NCBI GenBank assembly: GCA_013115135.1
Contig: JABANP010000029.1
Span: 1 to 64,000 of the forward strand
Direction of reading: 5' to 3'
Source of the DNA: Perkinsus olseni
Lineage: Eukaryota > Perkinsozoa > Perkinsida > Perkinsidae
Length of the DNA stretch: 64,000 nucleotides
Shown: positions 1 through 11,907 of the stretch, piece by piece
Position numbering within the stretch: position 1 is the first letter of the stretch
Layout of the letters: the number at the start of each line of letters is the position of its first letter
Notes under the pieces: model-generated
The model's database searches: none
What the model was told of the DNA's origin: nothing
Seen by the model: the letters and a program-made list of their open reading frames with translations, nothing else
Program-made: the position numbers and the translations under genes

Positions 1-65
1 CCCAGGATCGAACTGAGGACCTCCAGATCTTCAGTCTGGCGCTCTCCCAACTGAGCTATCTGGGC
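1..65 (-). tRNA. tRNA-Phe (GAA), 3' end cut by window edge
   Basis: Read on the minus strand the sequence folds as a cloverleaf. The acceptor 5' strand GCCCAGA starts at 65, followed by a D-arm with AGCTCAGTTGGGAGAGC, an anticodon arm with anticodon GAA at 30-32, and a T-arm with TTCGATC. The last bases of the acceptor 3' strand lie outside the window. The anticodon identifies phenylalanine. Confidence 0.93.
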
Positions 66-120
66 TGAAAATTTATCGTATTTCTAGCAGCCGTTGCAGT
101 TATACTTCGCACGATATATG

Positions 121-1692
121 TCAGGTATTGCGGCAAGAGATAGAGTCGAACCACAAGTTGGAGATGGAAACAACCGCAAACGAGCTGCAGGACATTTTCG
201 TGGGCGCTACCTTCGCTTTTCAACTCGCGGGATGTGCACCACCTCCGCGTAGCTCAGCACAGCTTGAACGAAATCTCCGTGCAACACCTTAGAGCGAAGC
301 AGTCACGCCGCTTCTGCACTCAGTCCTCTGAGGTTTGCCTGCTACAAGAGCAACTTACAGATGTTATGTCCGAACGCGATGAGATACAAGCGAAGTTGCT
401 GGATGCGCGTGGAGAAACTCAAGAGAGGATAAAGAATGTCGGGACTCCTACTCGCATCCCTGACAAAGCTGTTAAACACTCTTTCCATGCAGTTCGTGGC
501 GGAACTTACCGAATCCGTTGAAATGAAACTGAGCGAAGTGGTTGAAGATCTGGAGTGCAGGCAAGTTGATTAGTGTACATCGACGGGGAGACCGGCATCA
601 ACATTGTCCCGCAGATTCACCCGCTTTTGTGAGTCCCAAGTAGATAAGTCGGCTGAAGCTAACGAGGCATGGGACGACGAACGGAGGGAGCTGCTCGAAC
701 AAGTCGGGTACGTTCTAACTTGCGAATGCAAGGGTTTGCGCTTGTAGATACGACACTTGAGGCTCAGCGTCGCCGCACCAATGCCCGCTATCAACAGAGA
801 ATGCGTGAGTGAGACGGCCGTCCTCTGTTGTATTTTCGTGGAGAGAACAGCGAGGGGCTGACGGATGACCTCTTTCAGGGCATTCCGAAACAAAACACTC
901 GGCCTACACCTCAAGATATGGCTAAGCTCAAGAAGGCAATGTAAGGCACCCACGAACTGTGGAGTTCGGAAGCATGCGCGCCTTCGAGAGACGACCTCCT
1001 CCGGGTGAGCCTCGCTGATGGAGACACTTCGTTATCGCCCGAGACCGTCTCAGATCGTTGGCGCCATTGAGGACGCCCTACTTGAAGGCAAAGAGGTGGC
1101 CGACATTTACAACAATGAAGTGTGTCCAACCACTGGTTGGCAACCACCTCGTGCTTGTGACATTTCCTCAGCGCTTCAGGCCAAGAGGCTGATAGACCGA
1201 CTACCGATTCTCAAGCTGATTGCTCAACGCGAATATTTGCTGTGTAAAAGGGGCCTTGGTGCAGATGGGGCGACGGAAGATGAAGTGAAGGAGGTTGATG
1301 AGGTTCGGGTGCCGCCTCTCGCGCGTCTACGACTGTCCAATAATTCAGGAAATATTGAAGGCCATTGATGTCTACGAGGAGAAGTACCAAGAGGCCTTTG
1401 TTGTCGGTGATCAGATTTATCGGGATATACTCTCTAATTGACCTGTTCCCTCACTGTTGTTTGGTTGGAGTCCCCCACTATGTGGTAACGAGACAAGAAT
1501 ACAATCAAAGCAGAGAACGGCTCCTCCAACTTCGCCATGCTTCACTCAAGAACACGAACATTCGTAACAAGTCCGCCGGAGTCTCCGCCTCTTGCGTTGG
1601 AGATGCTCCAACGACGAGGCCCTTCGAGAGGCACATCGGCCCTCCCAGTTTATGGTTGATTATATTGTACGGATGGACGGTGTATCTGAGTA
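121..1692 (+). CDS. Coiled-coil protein, 3' part of a multi-exon gene
   Basis: Not recognised by family. Exons that read through GT..AG borders give charged, helix-prone sequence: LRQEIESNHKLEMETTANEL near 124-185, EVCLLQEQLTDVMSERDEIQ near 330-390, FVAELTESVEMKLSEVVEDL near 500-560, VDKSAEANEAWDDERRELLE near 640-700, a GLTDDLFQGIPKQNTRPTPQ exon near 858-940, then ALQAKRLIDRLPILKLIAQR and EILKAIDVYEEKYQEAFVVG to about 1410. The last exon appears to end at a stop near 1692 after HRPSQFMVDYIVRMDG. Heptad-like spacing suggests long coiled coil, as in cytoskeletal or ciliary proteins, but I cannot name it. The start is upstream or uncertain; exon joins before 500 are weak. It is the only recognised plus-strand protein gene before 46 kb. 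Confidence 0.5.
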
Positions 1693-2043
1693 GGTCTGTG
1701 GCGTTCCCCTAGGCGAGGAGGTTCCACTCCTGTAACGGCTTCCCGATGATGTGCTCGTATGGTCCGATCGAGGGCATCTCGGGGCTCGCGGGGCCTCTGG
1801 CGTCGGACGGAAAGGCGGACCAATTGGCACACCTGAAGAAAAAATTCCTCGAAATTATTAGCGGAGCGAAGCGGTGGACCTCGTCGCATCCACTCCATAT
1901 CGAGGCTTGCAGATGCGCTGGGATCGTTAACGCATGGATGGCCCCAACATAGGTGGTACCTGATGGCACCCCCTTGAAGGGATTACTATTGGGACTGACT
2001 TATGGAAGTTTATGTCCCCTCCTGCCGGGTTCTCATACCGTAA
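1693..2043. other. Intergenic stretch, no supported gene
   Basis: Open frames on both strands here are short and show no recognised motif. The stretch contains one copy of the recurrent 12-mer GCGGAGCGAAGC at 1861-1872, followed on the minus strand by a pyrimidine-rich run ending in CAG, so an unrecognised minus-strand intron is possible. Confidence 0.4.
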
Positions 2044-5000
2044 CTAGCGATAATCATGACCAGTGGTCGTTGTGATAGCGGCTACGTGTTTTATCCAAGA
2101 TATCATGTCGTTGGTGTGGGGTACTGAAGGGTCGAGGAAGCCGAGGTCACCCACTGAGAAGTGGCCTATCCGATCATCTGTGTAGTCCATCAGGCTGAGG
2201 GCTGCAGCGACTGCCGGGCGGCCGGGATGCAACCCAAGACAAGGGCCGAGGGAAACCATTACAACAAGGCCATCATGTTATCGTCATTCCCTTCGAGTAG
2301 GGCGGGCGCCGTGAGCCAAGCGGTCGATGAGTCGGGTGATGAGCTTCTTGAGGCGACCTGACTTGCAGCCTCCACTCCCATACCCCGGCTGATGCCCACT
2401 TGTGTCCTCGGGGATGCGGCACTGCCCAGCCGTGAAGGCCTCATCGCGTTCCGACTTAGTGAAGGCTGCCGTCTTCAGTAACTACCACGGACGGTCGTCC
2501 TGGGCATGGGCGGAATGGAATATATCCACCTGCCCGACGGCGCATTCCGTCCTCTCGTGCCAGCCCTGAGTGGGGCCCATCAGATGCGTATCTTCGGTCT
2601 AAGGTGGGACAACTCGGAAAAGGTCCCTCCGGTGGACGGCACCTCGTTGGACAGATCGAAGTCCGTGGTCGGGGAATCGGAGGCCGATAGCAAAGCTGTG
2701 GACGACAGGACTCGGCGGAGGTGTTGGGTATCTTCCTCTCCCATATCGAACCTGCTCAACCTCGACCGGAGGGGAGAGCACACCGGCCCCCAGCAGACCT
2801 CCACTTCATAAGGCCGATCATCAGCTCGGTAGCGGCGGCCAGGTCGCCACTCAGGACACGCAGTGCAGCTCGGGCATCCTCAATCTCATTGAGGACCTCA
2901 ATAAGGCCACCGTATGTGACCTGGCTGGAGGTCGCAGGTTCGATCCCTGGCTGCGGCATCTTAGACTTCTAGTAATTCGTCCATCCCATTGAGATCTGTC
3001 GGTTGTTTGTCCCTCAACCTTGTCAGGAGCTGCTTTTGGTTGTCTCTGTACTGAAGGGACTTCTTACCAACTTCCAACCGGAGGCCCTACAGGGAGGTGA
3101 CCCGCCCGCCCCCGACCGGACGAGCACCAACCTGGAGGTGATGGCGGATAGAAAAATGATCATCGACGAGGGCGAAGTAGTCCTGCAACGGTAGGGAATC
3201 CTGATGCGTTGCGGTCGTGAAAGTAGCATAAAATGGTGGTGCCCACCAGATAGGTGAGCTGGAAGTCTCCCTCGACGAAGTAGTCCTTGCAGCGTCTCTC
3301 CAGCTCAGCAAGGCCAACCCACAGGGGACCGAACTCCGTCGATTGGACGCAAAATCTGCTGCTGGTTTTCGACTGTAGGATGGTGACATCCTTCCCGCAT
3401 GCAAGTCGCAAGGAGAGAATGTTGCGGACACTTCCCTCTGGCACGTTGTGAGAGCCGGCAGCCTGAGGGGGGTCCTGGTGGGCGAAGTGAAGGAGGCCGT
3501 ACCGATGCCCCCTGGAGGAAGTCCTGGAAGATCGAACCCAGGGTAGGAGGAATGGCGGTGGCCCCGATGGCGACTTTGAAGCTGATCAGGGGGTGTGCGG
3601 AGGGACTGAGGCCAGCTCGAGGGGTACTTGGCTTCTTTGGTCGGGGGTATTGGATGGGCCACGAAGCACAGTGGTAGCTCGAAGCTGCTGGTGGTACATC
3701 GAAGAGTATCTGAGGTTGACGCGAGGAGATGGCAGGCTTGGTGCCCGCCCCACCTCCTAGGGTGTAGGTGAGGACTAGTTCAACATCCCGACTGCTGCAG
3801 AGGATGTGGGCGCTGATGTAGAAGGCCAGCGAGGCTCGACCAGGGGGCACTCCTGGTTGGACCTGGTCGGGGGTGAACGCGGTCGGGGATCATCGGCCTC
3901 ACATCAGGAAGGCTCATGATCTTCGGCATCAACGTCGTGATCGCATCCGAGAGGGGCTGTACGGACAGCGTGAGCCCGCTTGCCGCTCGCCCTGACCACC
4001 GCCATCAAGGGCCATCAACAGCCGGCCTGCAGGCACCTCTAGCGTCTGTATTGGTGATCTCAAATTCTACTGTGATCTGCTGTGGGAGGCCGTCGTGCTG
4101 CTGAGGACGTCCACTACACAACACTGTCACGCAGGCCGCCTCCTACCATGAAGAGGCCCTGTATGTCGTCCTGTTCAGGTTGGAAGGCCAACTCATCAAC
4201 ACTGGTGGGCGGGTCGATCGTTGTTGGTACGTGAACTTTCACGTCAACCTCTTTCGGAGGGAGTTGCTCTCCAGCAGGCTGCCCCGCCTCCTCCTTCTCC
4301 TGATGGTGTCGCCTGATGGCGTCAAGGAGCTGCCTATGCTCAGCTTCCTGAGGGGCAGCTCGGAGGACCATCGGCTGACGCGAGGTCCCCACCATCTGAT
4401 CGTAGTCTAAGTCGCGTGAATCAGTGTTGATCATGGTGGACGCCACGGGTGGGTCTGTGCCGAGGTAGGAGACCTGACTGGTTGTGTGAACTGAGGGCGA
4501 GGTCGGTGGTGGCTCACTCGAAGAACGCCGGCGTCGTCCAGGGAACCTGAGGGGGGTCAGGGACGGGAGGGCTCCCTCAATGGGGTTACATATCATCCCC
4601 ATGGTGTCGCCAAACTCTGCCACAGTGATGGCTGTGATGGGGGATGGGCCGACCAAGCAGCACCAGACCAAGGCACGCTCCCTACAGGGCCATGGCTCCG
4701 ACCGAGACCAACAGATGGCCCGACCTCAGCACTAGTATGTGGCCCGTCTGGGTGCCGATGAGGAGCTGCTGGATGCCATCATCCTTGCCTACTGACCAGA
4801 AAATCATCGCCTTTGGCAGGGGGCCTCTCACCAGTGGGTTGGAGGAGGGGGCAGACGTAAGCGCTGGTGCAGGGGTACTCTAACCGTCGCTGTGACTTTA
4901 CTCGGCCCTGAGAGGGGTGGTCGGATGCCGTGCTAGAGTCGAGGAAGACGACCTTATCATCCACCACGAAGAGGGTTTGGTCTCCGAGGGCTACGACATC

Positions 5001-6447
5001 CTCGTTTGTTCCTTGGGTGAACCTAAGATACGCCTGGGAGTGCCTCCTCCATCGTGACCGCTGGCGACCGTGCCGCGCCAAGCCAGGTGATGTGGTCCCC
5101 CAGGTTGGCCGTCCAATCTGCCGTCAGCTTCTTGCCGGTCATCTGACGACAACACCCTGTAATGCCTACCCTATCCGACTGTGGTTGGGCAAGCGAAGTA
5201 GTCGATTCGTAGCAAGACTGAGAAGTTTTCGGTGGGACAGACTGTGTATCGGATAGGATCTTTATTATCTACTTCCACTACCACACCATAGTAAGCCTCT
5301 GTTGGTCGCTAGTAGCGTCATTAGTCATGAGAAGAACTCGAGCAACCCAACCCGAATGGGAGGAGGAGGGCACCCTACCAGTGTCGGGTCAACATCCACA
5401 TTATCACCGGCCGAGGCCAACGCCGAGTACCTGGACGGCGACGACGGCAGGCAAGGGGCGGCGCTCACAGCCTTACCGATAGCACTCCAAGACCATCTCC
5501 GAGTTCGCAGTGATGAGCCGGTCTGAGGTCGTCAGGTACCTAAAAAATTGTTAGCGGAGCGAAGCAGGGGGCAGCATACAGTAGGGGCCCTGGTACGATG
5601 AAGGAGGACTGAGGGAGAAGCCGGTGGAAGGCAAAGCTTCCGTTGAGGTAGAACTGCAGTACTCCGTCCAGAGATTGAACCTGAGGTCTTCGCAGCAGGC
5701 TAGCAGGGATACCCCTTCGGCTGAACTGGCTACACAAATAGCCTCAGACCCCGCAGAGGTTCGATCCCCACCGAAGGCACCGCTGGTCATATTATACGCC
5801 GGCCTGGCGAACTTATGCGCGGCGACCTGAAGAGAGGGAGGGTCCTTCAGGAGGGCCCCGAAGACGGACAACCTGCTGGATGTCGTAGTAGGCCGCCACC
5901 CCTCCTGACTCCACAGCTGAGACAGCGTACCTGTGAAGGGTGATGTAGGGAAGGAGTGGTAGACAAGAGACTACACTGCGAGGGAATAAGGATGGAGGAC
6001 AGCGAGGAAGAGCTCGCTACTTCCACTGATGAACCTAAGATACTCATCATCGCCGCCGCTGCCGACGATGATGTCGGTGATGACCTGCCCGGGAGTAGCT
6101 GTAGTATCGGCCATTGGAGGTTCCTCTCGACGATGAGGTCCTCGACAGTACTGCCGCCGCTGGGCCCACCCTTCGGTAGGAAGATACGCAGGATCCCCGA
6201 CAGGCTGCCGACTACCACCTTCATCTGGTCGGCAGCGTAATTTCGTGGCGCGTGACGGTGGCAGGCTCACCTTCCCTGCAGGGTCGTTGTCGATATTGGC
6301 GACTGCTACAGCGCCGGCCGTACCATCTATCTCATCAGGCGTCCCTAATCGGAGCCGGTAGACGGCCCAAAAGGAGGAAGATGCGCTTTTACCATCAGTA
6401 GTAGTGATACGCCAAGACCACCAGTCCTTTGCTCGGAACAGGTACAT
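2044..6447 (-). CDS. BBS9: BBS9 / PTHB1, BBSome subunit
   Basis: Orthologue of BBS9 (PTHB1), a scaffold subunit of the BBSome that carries membrane cargo in cilia. The first exon begins MYLFRAKDWWSW, like the family's MSLFKARDWWS start. Then come AVANIDNDPAGK and, after a 46-nt intron, MKVVVGSLSGILRIF and LFLAVLHPYSLAVYSL of the N-terminal beta-propeller. Later exons give EAICVQSLDGVLQFYLNGSF, DWTANLGDHITWLGAARSP, SYLGTDPPVASTMINTDSRD, the linker to the GAE region (VDVKVHVP), LQSKTSSRFCVQSTEFGPLW, PLQDYFALVDDHFSIR and KKSLQYRDNQKQLLTRLRDK. The last certain exon is VTYGGLIEVLNEIEDARAAL; the 3' end at 2044 (SVPHTNDMISWIKHVAAIT) is inferred. Introns are about 40-50 nt and two or three carry recurrent elements (2921-2966, 5540-5579, 6225-6270). 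The start lies 92 nt downstream of the GINS3 stop. BBS9 implies a ciliated or flagellated life stage. Confidence 0.93.
2921..2966 (-). repeat. 46-nt BBS9 intron carrying antisense tRNA T-arm
   Basis: On the minus strand the intron starts GTCTAAGATG and ends CAGCCAG; removing it joins the conserved MDELLE exon to VTYGGLIEVL. Its plus strand contains a tRNA T-arm and 3' half-acceptor look-alike, GCAGGTTCGATCCCTGG at about 2934-2950, so the tRNA sense is opposite to the gene. The B-box consensus GGTTCGANNCC is matched exactly. Confidence 0.8.
5540..5579 (-). repeat. 40-nt BBS9 intron carrying the GCGGAGCGAAGC element
   Basis: Minus-strand intron GTATGCTGCC to ATTTTTTAG; removing it joins IVPGPLL to YLTTSDRLITANSEMV, both expected in BBS9. 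It holds GCTTCGCTCCGC directly followed by a branch-point-like CTAAC and a T-run, so the element supplies the intron's 3' signals. Confidence 0.75.
6225..6270 (-). repeat. 46-nt BBS9 intron carrying the CGCCACGAAATT element
   Basis: Minus-strand intron GTGAGCCTGC to GCCGACCAG; removal joins NIDNDPAGK to MKVVVGSLSG. It contains GTCACGCGCCACGAAATT in the sense of the gene, a sequence repeated in introns of unrelated genes in this window. Confidence 0.85.
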
Positions 6448-6538
6448 GCAAAATAATCGTGAAGAGTCTCTGGGGGCGAGAGGCGAGGATTGACGACCTT
6501 AACACAACACTGCGGTTATACAGTGAAATCTGACATGC

Positions 6539-7943
6539 CTAGTCTCGCCGGGGGGCGATGTGGACGGCCGACTGACGCACTCTCGAGAGCTGCCTACAGT
6601 GGAGGTGGTCGGGGAAGGGGAGACAGGAGCACCCAACCCACCCGCTGCGGAAGAGGTCGTATTCACCGGCAACCATCACACCCTGCTGGAAGACTGAAAG
6701 AGGGAGATACTGGGCTGATGATGACGCTAATGGAGGGCGGACTACTTTCTCGCTCGCTCCTCGTCATGAAGTCCATGAGCACCTAAGGAGGGGTTGGAGG
6801 GGCTATCCCGGTGGGGACAGCGACCCACCTGCATCCTCTTCTCTTGATCGGCACCAACGATCTGGGTCTGGGCTACGTCGAAGATATTCCTCGAGCGCTC
6901 GAACATCCCCTTCAGTAGCCTCTCCATGAGAGTGTGTAACTGACGGTGATGACATCATGAAGGAGAGATGAATGAAGAAAGTATGAGCGGCCACTCGACG
7001 GCACAAAGACCTTTGGCATCGGTGGATGAGAAGGAGTTAGTGAGTCAGTAGGTCATCCAACCTGTTACCTACCCCGAGAAGAGCCGCCAGCCGCATGCCA
7101 ATTTCGAAGTAATAGAAGCTCTTCTGATCCAGTCGCATGACCCTGACGACAAGGACAGCATCGCCTGCAGCACAGCCAGGAGGCCGCCTTACGTCGCCTC
7201 GAGTGTCATCAGGCCCTGCATGTTGGCGTTGAATATCGAAGGCACCTCTTCGATCTGACGGCGGGGGCTTCCACCACCTCACAGACGAGACAGAATTTAC
7301 CTCCACGAAGCGCCGCAAGTAGAGGCCCTCAGCGATCCACAGCGGAAGAGAGAGCTTGCAGTCAGCTGGTAACTGCAGGGGCATCCTCAAGGAGACCCTC
7401 GAAGGGGCGAAGCCGCCTCACGTGATTCGCACTCCCTTCGTCGCCCGACTGACCACCCGCTGGTCTGTTCTCGGCCTGACTCTGACACAAGGGAGACAGA
7501 AGTCTCGCCATCGACCATCGTCGATTTTTGGACCGAATGCATTGCCGACCGCACCCGTCATGGCCAACGCCCGTCACGAGCCTTAGAAGCTGGCGCTCAT
7601 CACAATATCATCGCCATGCAGTAGCGTTACCATATTCTCATCCTCCCCGTCCGCGTCCTCGTCTTCCCTCCTCCTCTGATAGGACTCCACCTCAGCAGCC
7701 TGACTGTTCATCCATCCCAACCCGTACGCTGTGTCGACCAGTCGGGTGTCGATGAGCTGCTCATCCTGAGATCAATCACCGAAGGCGAGCAGCAGGCTGC
7801 CCTCAGCCCACCTGCAGGATCTGGTCCAGGTCCCAATAGTCCTTCCTGCTGTACTTGCTCCCAGCCGAGCCCTGGGTGGTGGGGAAGCTGCCCGCGGAGG
7901 GGTAATGGGGGTCCTCCGAAAACACGTCTTGGGCTGATGACAT
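6539..7943 (-). CDS. GINS3: GINS complex subunit 3 (PSF3)
   Basis: GINS3/PSF3, one of four GINS subunits that activate the CMG replicative helicase in the nucleus. The start at 7943 gives MSSAQDVFSEDPHYP, and the exon ends SRKDYWDLDQILQ, the family's N-terminal 'D-ILA' segment. The next strongly conserved exon is KLSLPLWIAEGLYLRRFVEV (about 7290-7355), equivalent to LELPLWLAKGL in animals. Then LDQKSFYYFEIGMRLAALLG matches the PYFYEVG-KLA helix, MERLLKGMFERSRNIFDVAQ the following helices, and VLMDFMTRSERE joined to IFQQGVMVAGEYDLFRSG the C-terminal helix. The stop is at 6539-6541. Some middle joins (7400-7760) are not resolved. Both neighbours are on the same strand. Confidence 0.85.
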
Positions 7944-8537
7944 GAATGAGGCAACAACAACTGAGAACCCCTTATCGCCTCTCATCACTAAACCAACACC
8001 CTGGTGGTCCAGAAACGTCATGGCTGCTGCAACGGAGCAATGGTGATGGTCTATTTCTGTGCGGAAGACGGCGGAGGGCTCGAGGGGCTGCCTGTATTCC
8101 GTAGTAGCTCTTCCTCTTGAACCTGCAGCACTCGACGTCACAACTTGCCGCACAGCGACCACAGTGAATAGGATAAATTCCCGTACTCGTCTGATAGCCC
8201 TCTGCCGTGCTTCGACCTCGTCGGTGAAGTCGGGTTGCTGCAGGGATGGTTGCATGATAGCGTGGACCACTATCGAACCTGAGAGGAGGGTAGGAGGGGC
8301 AGGGGCATTGGGGGCTGCTACCCATCAGGAGACTGCTGAAGGCCATCGACGTACTCACTACGAACTGCTTGATCGTGATGCCGTACGGCATAGTAAGAAA
8401 AACTGCCGCACCCTTGGAGACTGTGACAACGAAAGAACAGCTAGAGGTGTCAGAAACTAAGGAGGAGGAACTGCAGCAATAATACACCGAATGCAACAAT
8501 GATGAGGATGAGGATGATCGTATTATGTACAAGTGGC
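7944..8537. other. Intergenic, no gene seen
   Basis: Open frames on both strands are long in places but low in recognisable motifs and appear to be chance frames in GC-balanced DNA between the NDOR1 stop and the GINS3 start. No RNA gene or repeat was recognised. Confidence 0.4.
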
Positions 8538-11104
8538 TCATGCCCAGGTGTCTGTAAAGTAACGGCCCTCCTTCTTCACTCTGTTCAGCTCCACTTCACC
8601 GCCCGGGGATAGCTCACAGAGGGTCTGCCACACTTGCATGGGCATGGGATGGCTCTTCCCACCTAGGATCAGCTTCGTTCGGCTACGCTCACTCAGCACT
8701 GCTGCCGGGTCCAGGGCCCACTTCAATACGTCTTGGATCCAGGTCTTCCTGCCCATCAAACGGTCAGGTAGGGCGTCCTTGCCGAGGTCAGTGAAGCAGT
8801 AGCCTCCGGTGCTGTCGGAGTTGGAGAGATCAATCACTTGTTGCTCGTCTGGTCGGCTCCAGGCTGCCACCACTCGGATGAGGTCAGGGTTGTCGTTGAC
8901 GATTGCGCGCCACTCCTCAGCGAAGAGGAAGTCCTGCCCGGGGTGCCGGTGGCCGAGGACGACGTCGATACGACCGAGGGAGGAATTACGATCCTGAGCC
9001 TCCCAGATTTGGAGGAGACGCTTTTGGACGAGGGCCCTGATAGGTGCTACACCGGTGCCAGCCGCCATGAGGAACAGCGGAGTCCGTGGATCGTCCACGC
9101 CACTATTCTCGAGGGTCTGACCCCGCGCAAGTTCGACCCTCACACAGTCTCCCTTTTCCAAGCTGCGTCAAATACGTACTCGCGAGCCCAGCCTTCACCC
9201 TCTGCAGGGGAGTAGTCCGCGTGACCCTCCCAACGCACAGTTCAAACTCCAGGCCCTCTACCGGTGCCTTCGATCGAGCCATCGGCATCGCCCGCCAGAA
9301 GGCATGAAGATCCGGGCAGCTTGCCAGGGAGTAGCTGCGAGGGGCTATCGGGGGAATGAGCTCCAACAACCTCTCCAAAGGGACGCTGACGTGACGGAAG
9401 TCCCAAAGGACGTCAGCGTAGGACATCTGCTCGGCCTCGCAGTACTCGTACCGCTTGTTCTTCCCATCGGGAGTACGTGAACCGAATTCTACCAGCTTAT
9501 CACAGAGGAGCTCCATCTCCTCATAAATCTTGCTATCCTTGCATTTCCTCAACGCTTCGTCTGCCAGCTCCCCCATAACAGAGAAGAAATACCTCCCGGG
9601 GATGGCAGTGATGTCGAGATACTTCGAGAAAAGCTCCCCCAACTGAATAGCCTGACCACAGGGCATCCGACGGCCCAGCTCCCTCGACGCGAACCGGGGC
9701 TCCACCACTACAGTGTCGGTCAAGTGACGGCCCAGAGTGCCCTCAACGAAGGCCTTCACGACGCTCGCGTCGACTACCGGCCAAACCTTGCACACGTCGC
9801 CTGGCTTGTAGTCCCACCCAGCTCCAGCCGGCATGAAAAAACGCATAAGATGGATCGCCTCCTTCTCCGCCCGGGAGGGGGTGAGGCACGTCCGCCACAA
9901 GACAGTAGCTCGACTATGACGCTGGTCGTCCTGTTGCCCGACAGTACTTTCGCTGCACGACCGCACCTTGTACAGGGTCTTCTCTAAAGGCTGTCGCCTG
10001 CGTGATGGGCTGGTAGGGTCGACTGAGGGAGGAGAAGTTTCGTCAGACGACCGGGCGGAGGGGGGTACCTCCCAGGAGCTCGGCCACCCACGGGTCGAAT
10101 TCCTGCTCGTAGCCGAAGTCATGTTGATCATCCCCGCATCCCAGGCGATGTATCATACTACAGCCAAGATGCTTGAGCATGCCGTACAGCCTTCGGGACA
10201 CCACGTTGTAGTACTTGTACCTGCGGAGACGATTCATTACGGTAGGCAGCACTCGAGAGAGGGCCGCCGCCCCTCATTGTCTCCAGCCGAGACGGTAGAA
10301 AGCGAGTGCGCAAATAATTGAATGGTAATACCACACCTTCCTCACATCCTATACGCACCGAGCTTTGCGAGATACACTAACTCATGACTTAGTCGTCGTA
10401 TTGATGATCAAAGTGGCTCATTCCTTCGCCTGGCATTCATGACCAATCGTCCCCTAGGTGATGTGATAACAATACAGGCCATCACCGCCGTTGGATCAGT
10501 GCGCAGGGCGGCTGGGCAAAGCTGGGTGAGGACGCCGTTTTTGCTAAGCTGGCTGCCCCTCGGGGATGCCTAATCCCCCTCGCAACACCTTCCGCGAGTC
10601 CTTCCTCTCGAGAGTTCCCTAATGGCCGAGTCAACCCTAGTGGAAGCCTCAAACGAGTTCATTTTCCTTCCTATCTTCCACCATCCATTACCCCCATACT
10701 ACTTGCTATCACCGAGGCCAAAGACAGCGCAGTCCGGCTTGTGTCTGCTATCATCCACGCCCCCTCGCGCCACAAGGCCCTTCAGCTTCCTCCAAAACAT
10801 CGCCATGTTCTCTGGACAGTCGCCCTGCCCGGTAGTCGACACTATAAAGATCACCTAACCAATGGGCCGTGACAACGACTCGGGGCCCTCCTCACAGCAC
10901 TACCGTCTTCTTCTCCTTTCCATCGAAAACCTCCTCGAAAGGGGCAGCGTCCAACGCCTGAGGGCCGCTGAATTGGACCGTGTGGTACTTACAGGCCTTT
11001 AGCTCTCGCCACAGGTCGAATGCAGCCTCCTCCGCTCGACCGCTAGCCGAGCCGTAATAGACGTAAACCTTCTGTCGAGAGGGAAGCCTCCCTGAATTTG
11101 CCAT
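8538..11104 (-). CDS. NDOR1: NADPH-dependent diflavin oxidoreductase 1 (TAH18-like)
   Basis: Diflavin reductase that passes electrons from NADPH through FAD and FMN to Dre2/anamorsin in cytosolic Fe-S protein assembly. The start at 11104 gives MANSGRLPSRQKVYVYYGSA, the FMN-binding flavodoxin loop. Next come VIFIVSTTGQGDCPENM and CAVFGLGDSK, then after an intron NVVSRRLYGMLKHLGC and LGCGDDQHDFGYEQEFDPWV, the TAH18 signature GDDQH..DPW. The FAD domain has YKPGDVCKVWP, SVPLERLLELIPPIAPRSYS and TPLQRVKAGLAS; the NADPH domain has LFLMAAGTGVAPIRALVQKR and TKLILGGKSHPMPMQVWQTL. The protein ends GRYFTDTWA, the usual aromatic C-terminus. One intron of about 46 nt near 10022-10067 joins AELLG to VDPTSPS. 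Near 9158 the frame shifts by one base with no possible intron; see findings. Confidence 0.92.
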
Positions 11105-11907
11105 CTATCGTATTCACAACTAACAGCAACACGCTTGGTTCAATATTCATCTCCTAGTGGGTAACAAGGGTGTCACACTTTCCGAATCGATCGCAGTCCG
11201 GACCAGCTCCCGTCAAGGACTATCATCGCCCATAGCCTCCCACTTTTCTCCTTAAACGTCGGACGGATGTTTGGAACGATCGCTGGTCCTCTTTTCCCAC
11301 TCGAGACGGCTGCCAGTACTGCTAGCTCAGAGTGATTTCAGCTCGGTATGTTCAACGCCTACGGGTCGATAGTGACATCAGGTGCATCCGTTACGAGGAC
11401 ATATTCGTGAAACCTTCAATAGAATGAGGCCAGAGAGGATCGCTATCCGGGATCATTCAACCGAACACTCAAAAGAGCATCAAGAACAACTACCGGTTCA
11501 GCCCTATTTAAGGCGGCATATTGCGTTAGCTCAGAGTAAAGTTAAGTCAATAGTAGCGCACCCGAGCAGCAATTGGCCAGCTACGAGTCGACGAACTACT
11601 TCAGAAAAAAAGGAACGTTGGGTCATCATCGCTATTAATGACGTGTTACTAGCGGTACTGCTATTACAGTAGAGCTGCGTTGTTGTGTTATTCCCTGTCC
11701 CCGAACTGCAGCGCAACATTGGTGAGAAAAAAGATATCCTCCTTGATAACAACACTGACGGTGTTCCGACGCCCTAGCGTTCGGATGTGATAAGCAGCTA
11801 ATAGTGACATACTAGTGACCGTGATGGCCATGCCCTTTGTAGTAAGCTTCACGACGACGGGCGAATCTAAGGTCGAAGCGTGAAAGATACACAGACGAAA
11901 GCATATC
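11105..11907. other. Intergenic, no gene seen
   Basis: About 800 bases upstream of NDOR1 and downstream of the small membrane-protein gene. Only short unsupported frames; no repeat or RNA gene recognised. Confidence 0.4.

Noticed and set aside
5750..5775. Another GGTTCGATCCC B-box match in the BBS9 gene
   Set aside because: In the best gene model it lies in an exon: the minus strand encodes FGGDRTSAGSEAICV joining to QSLDGVLQFY, which matches BBS9, so the match is most likely chance coding sequence.
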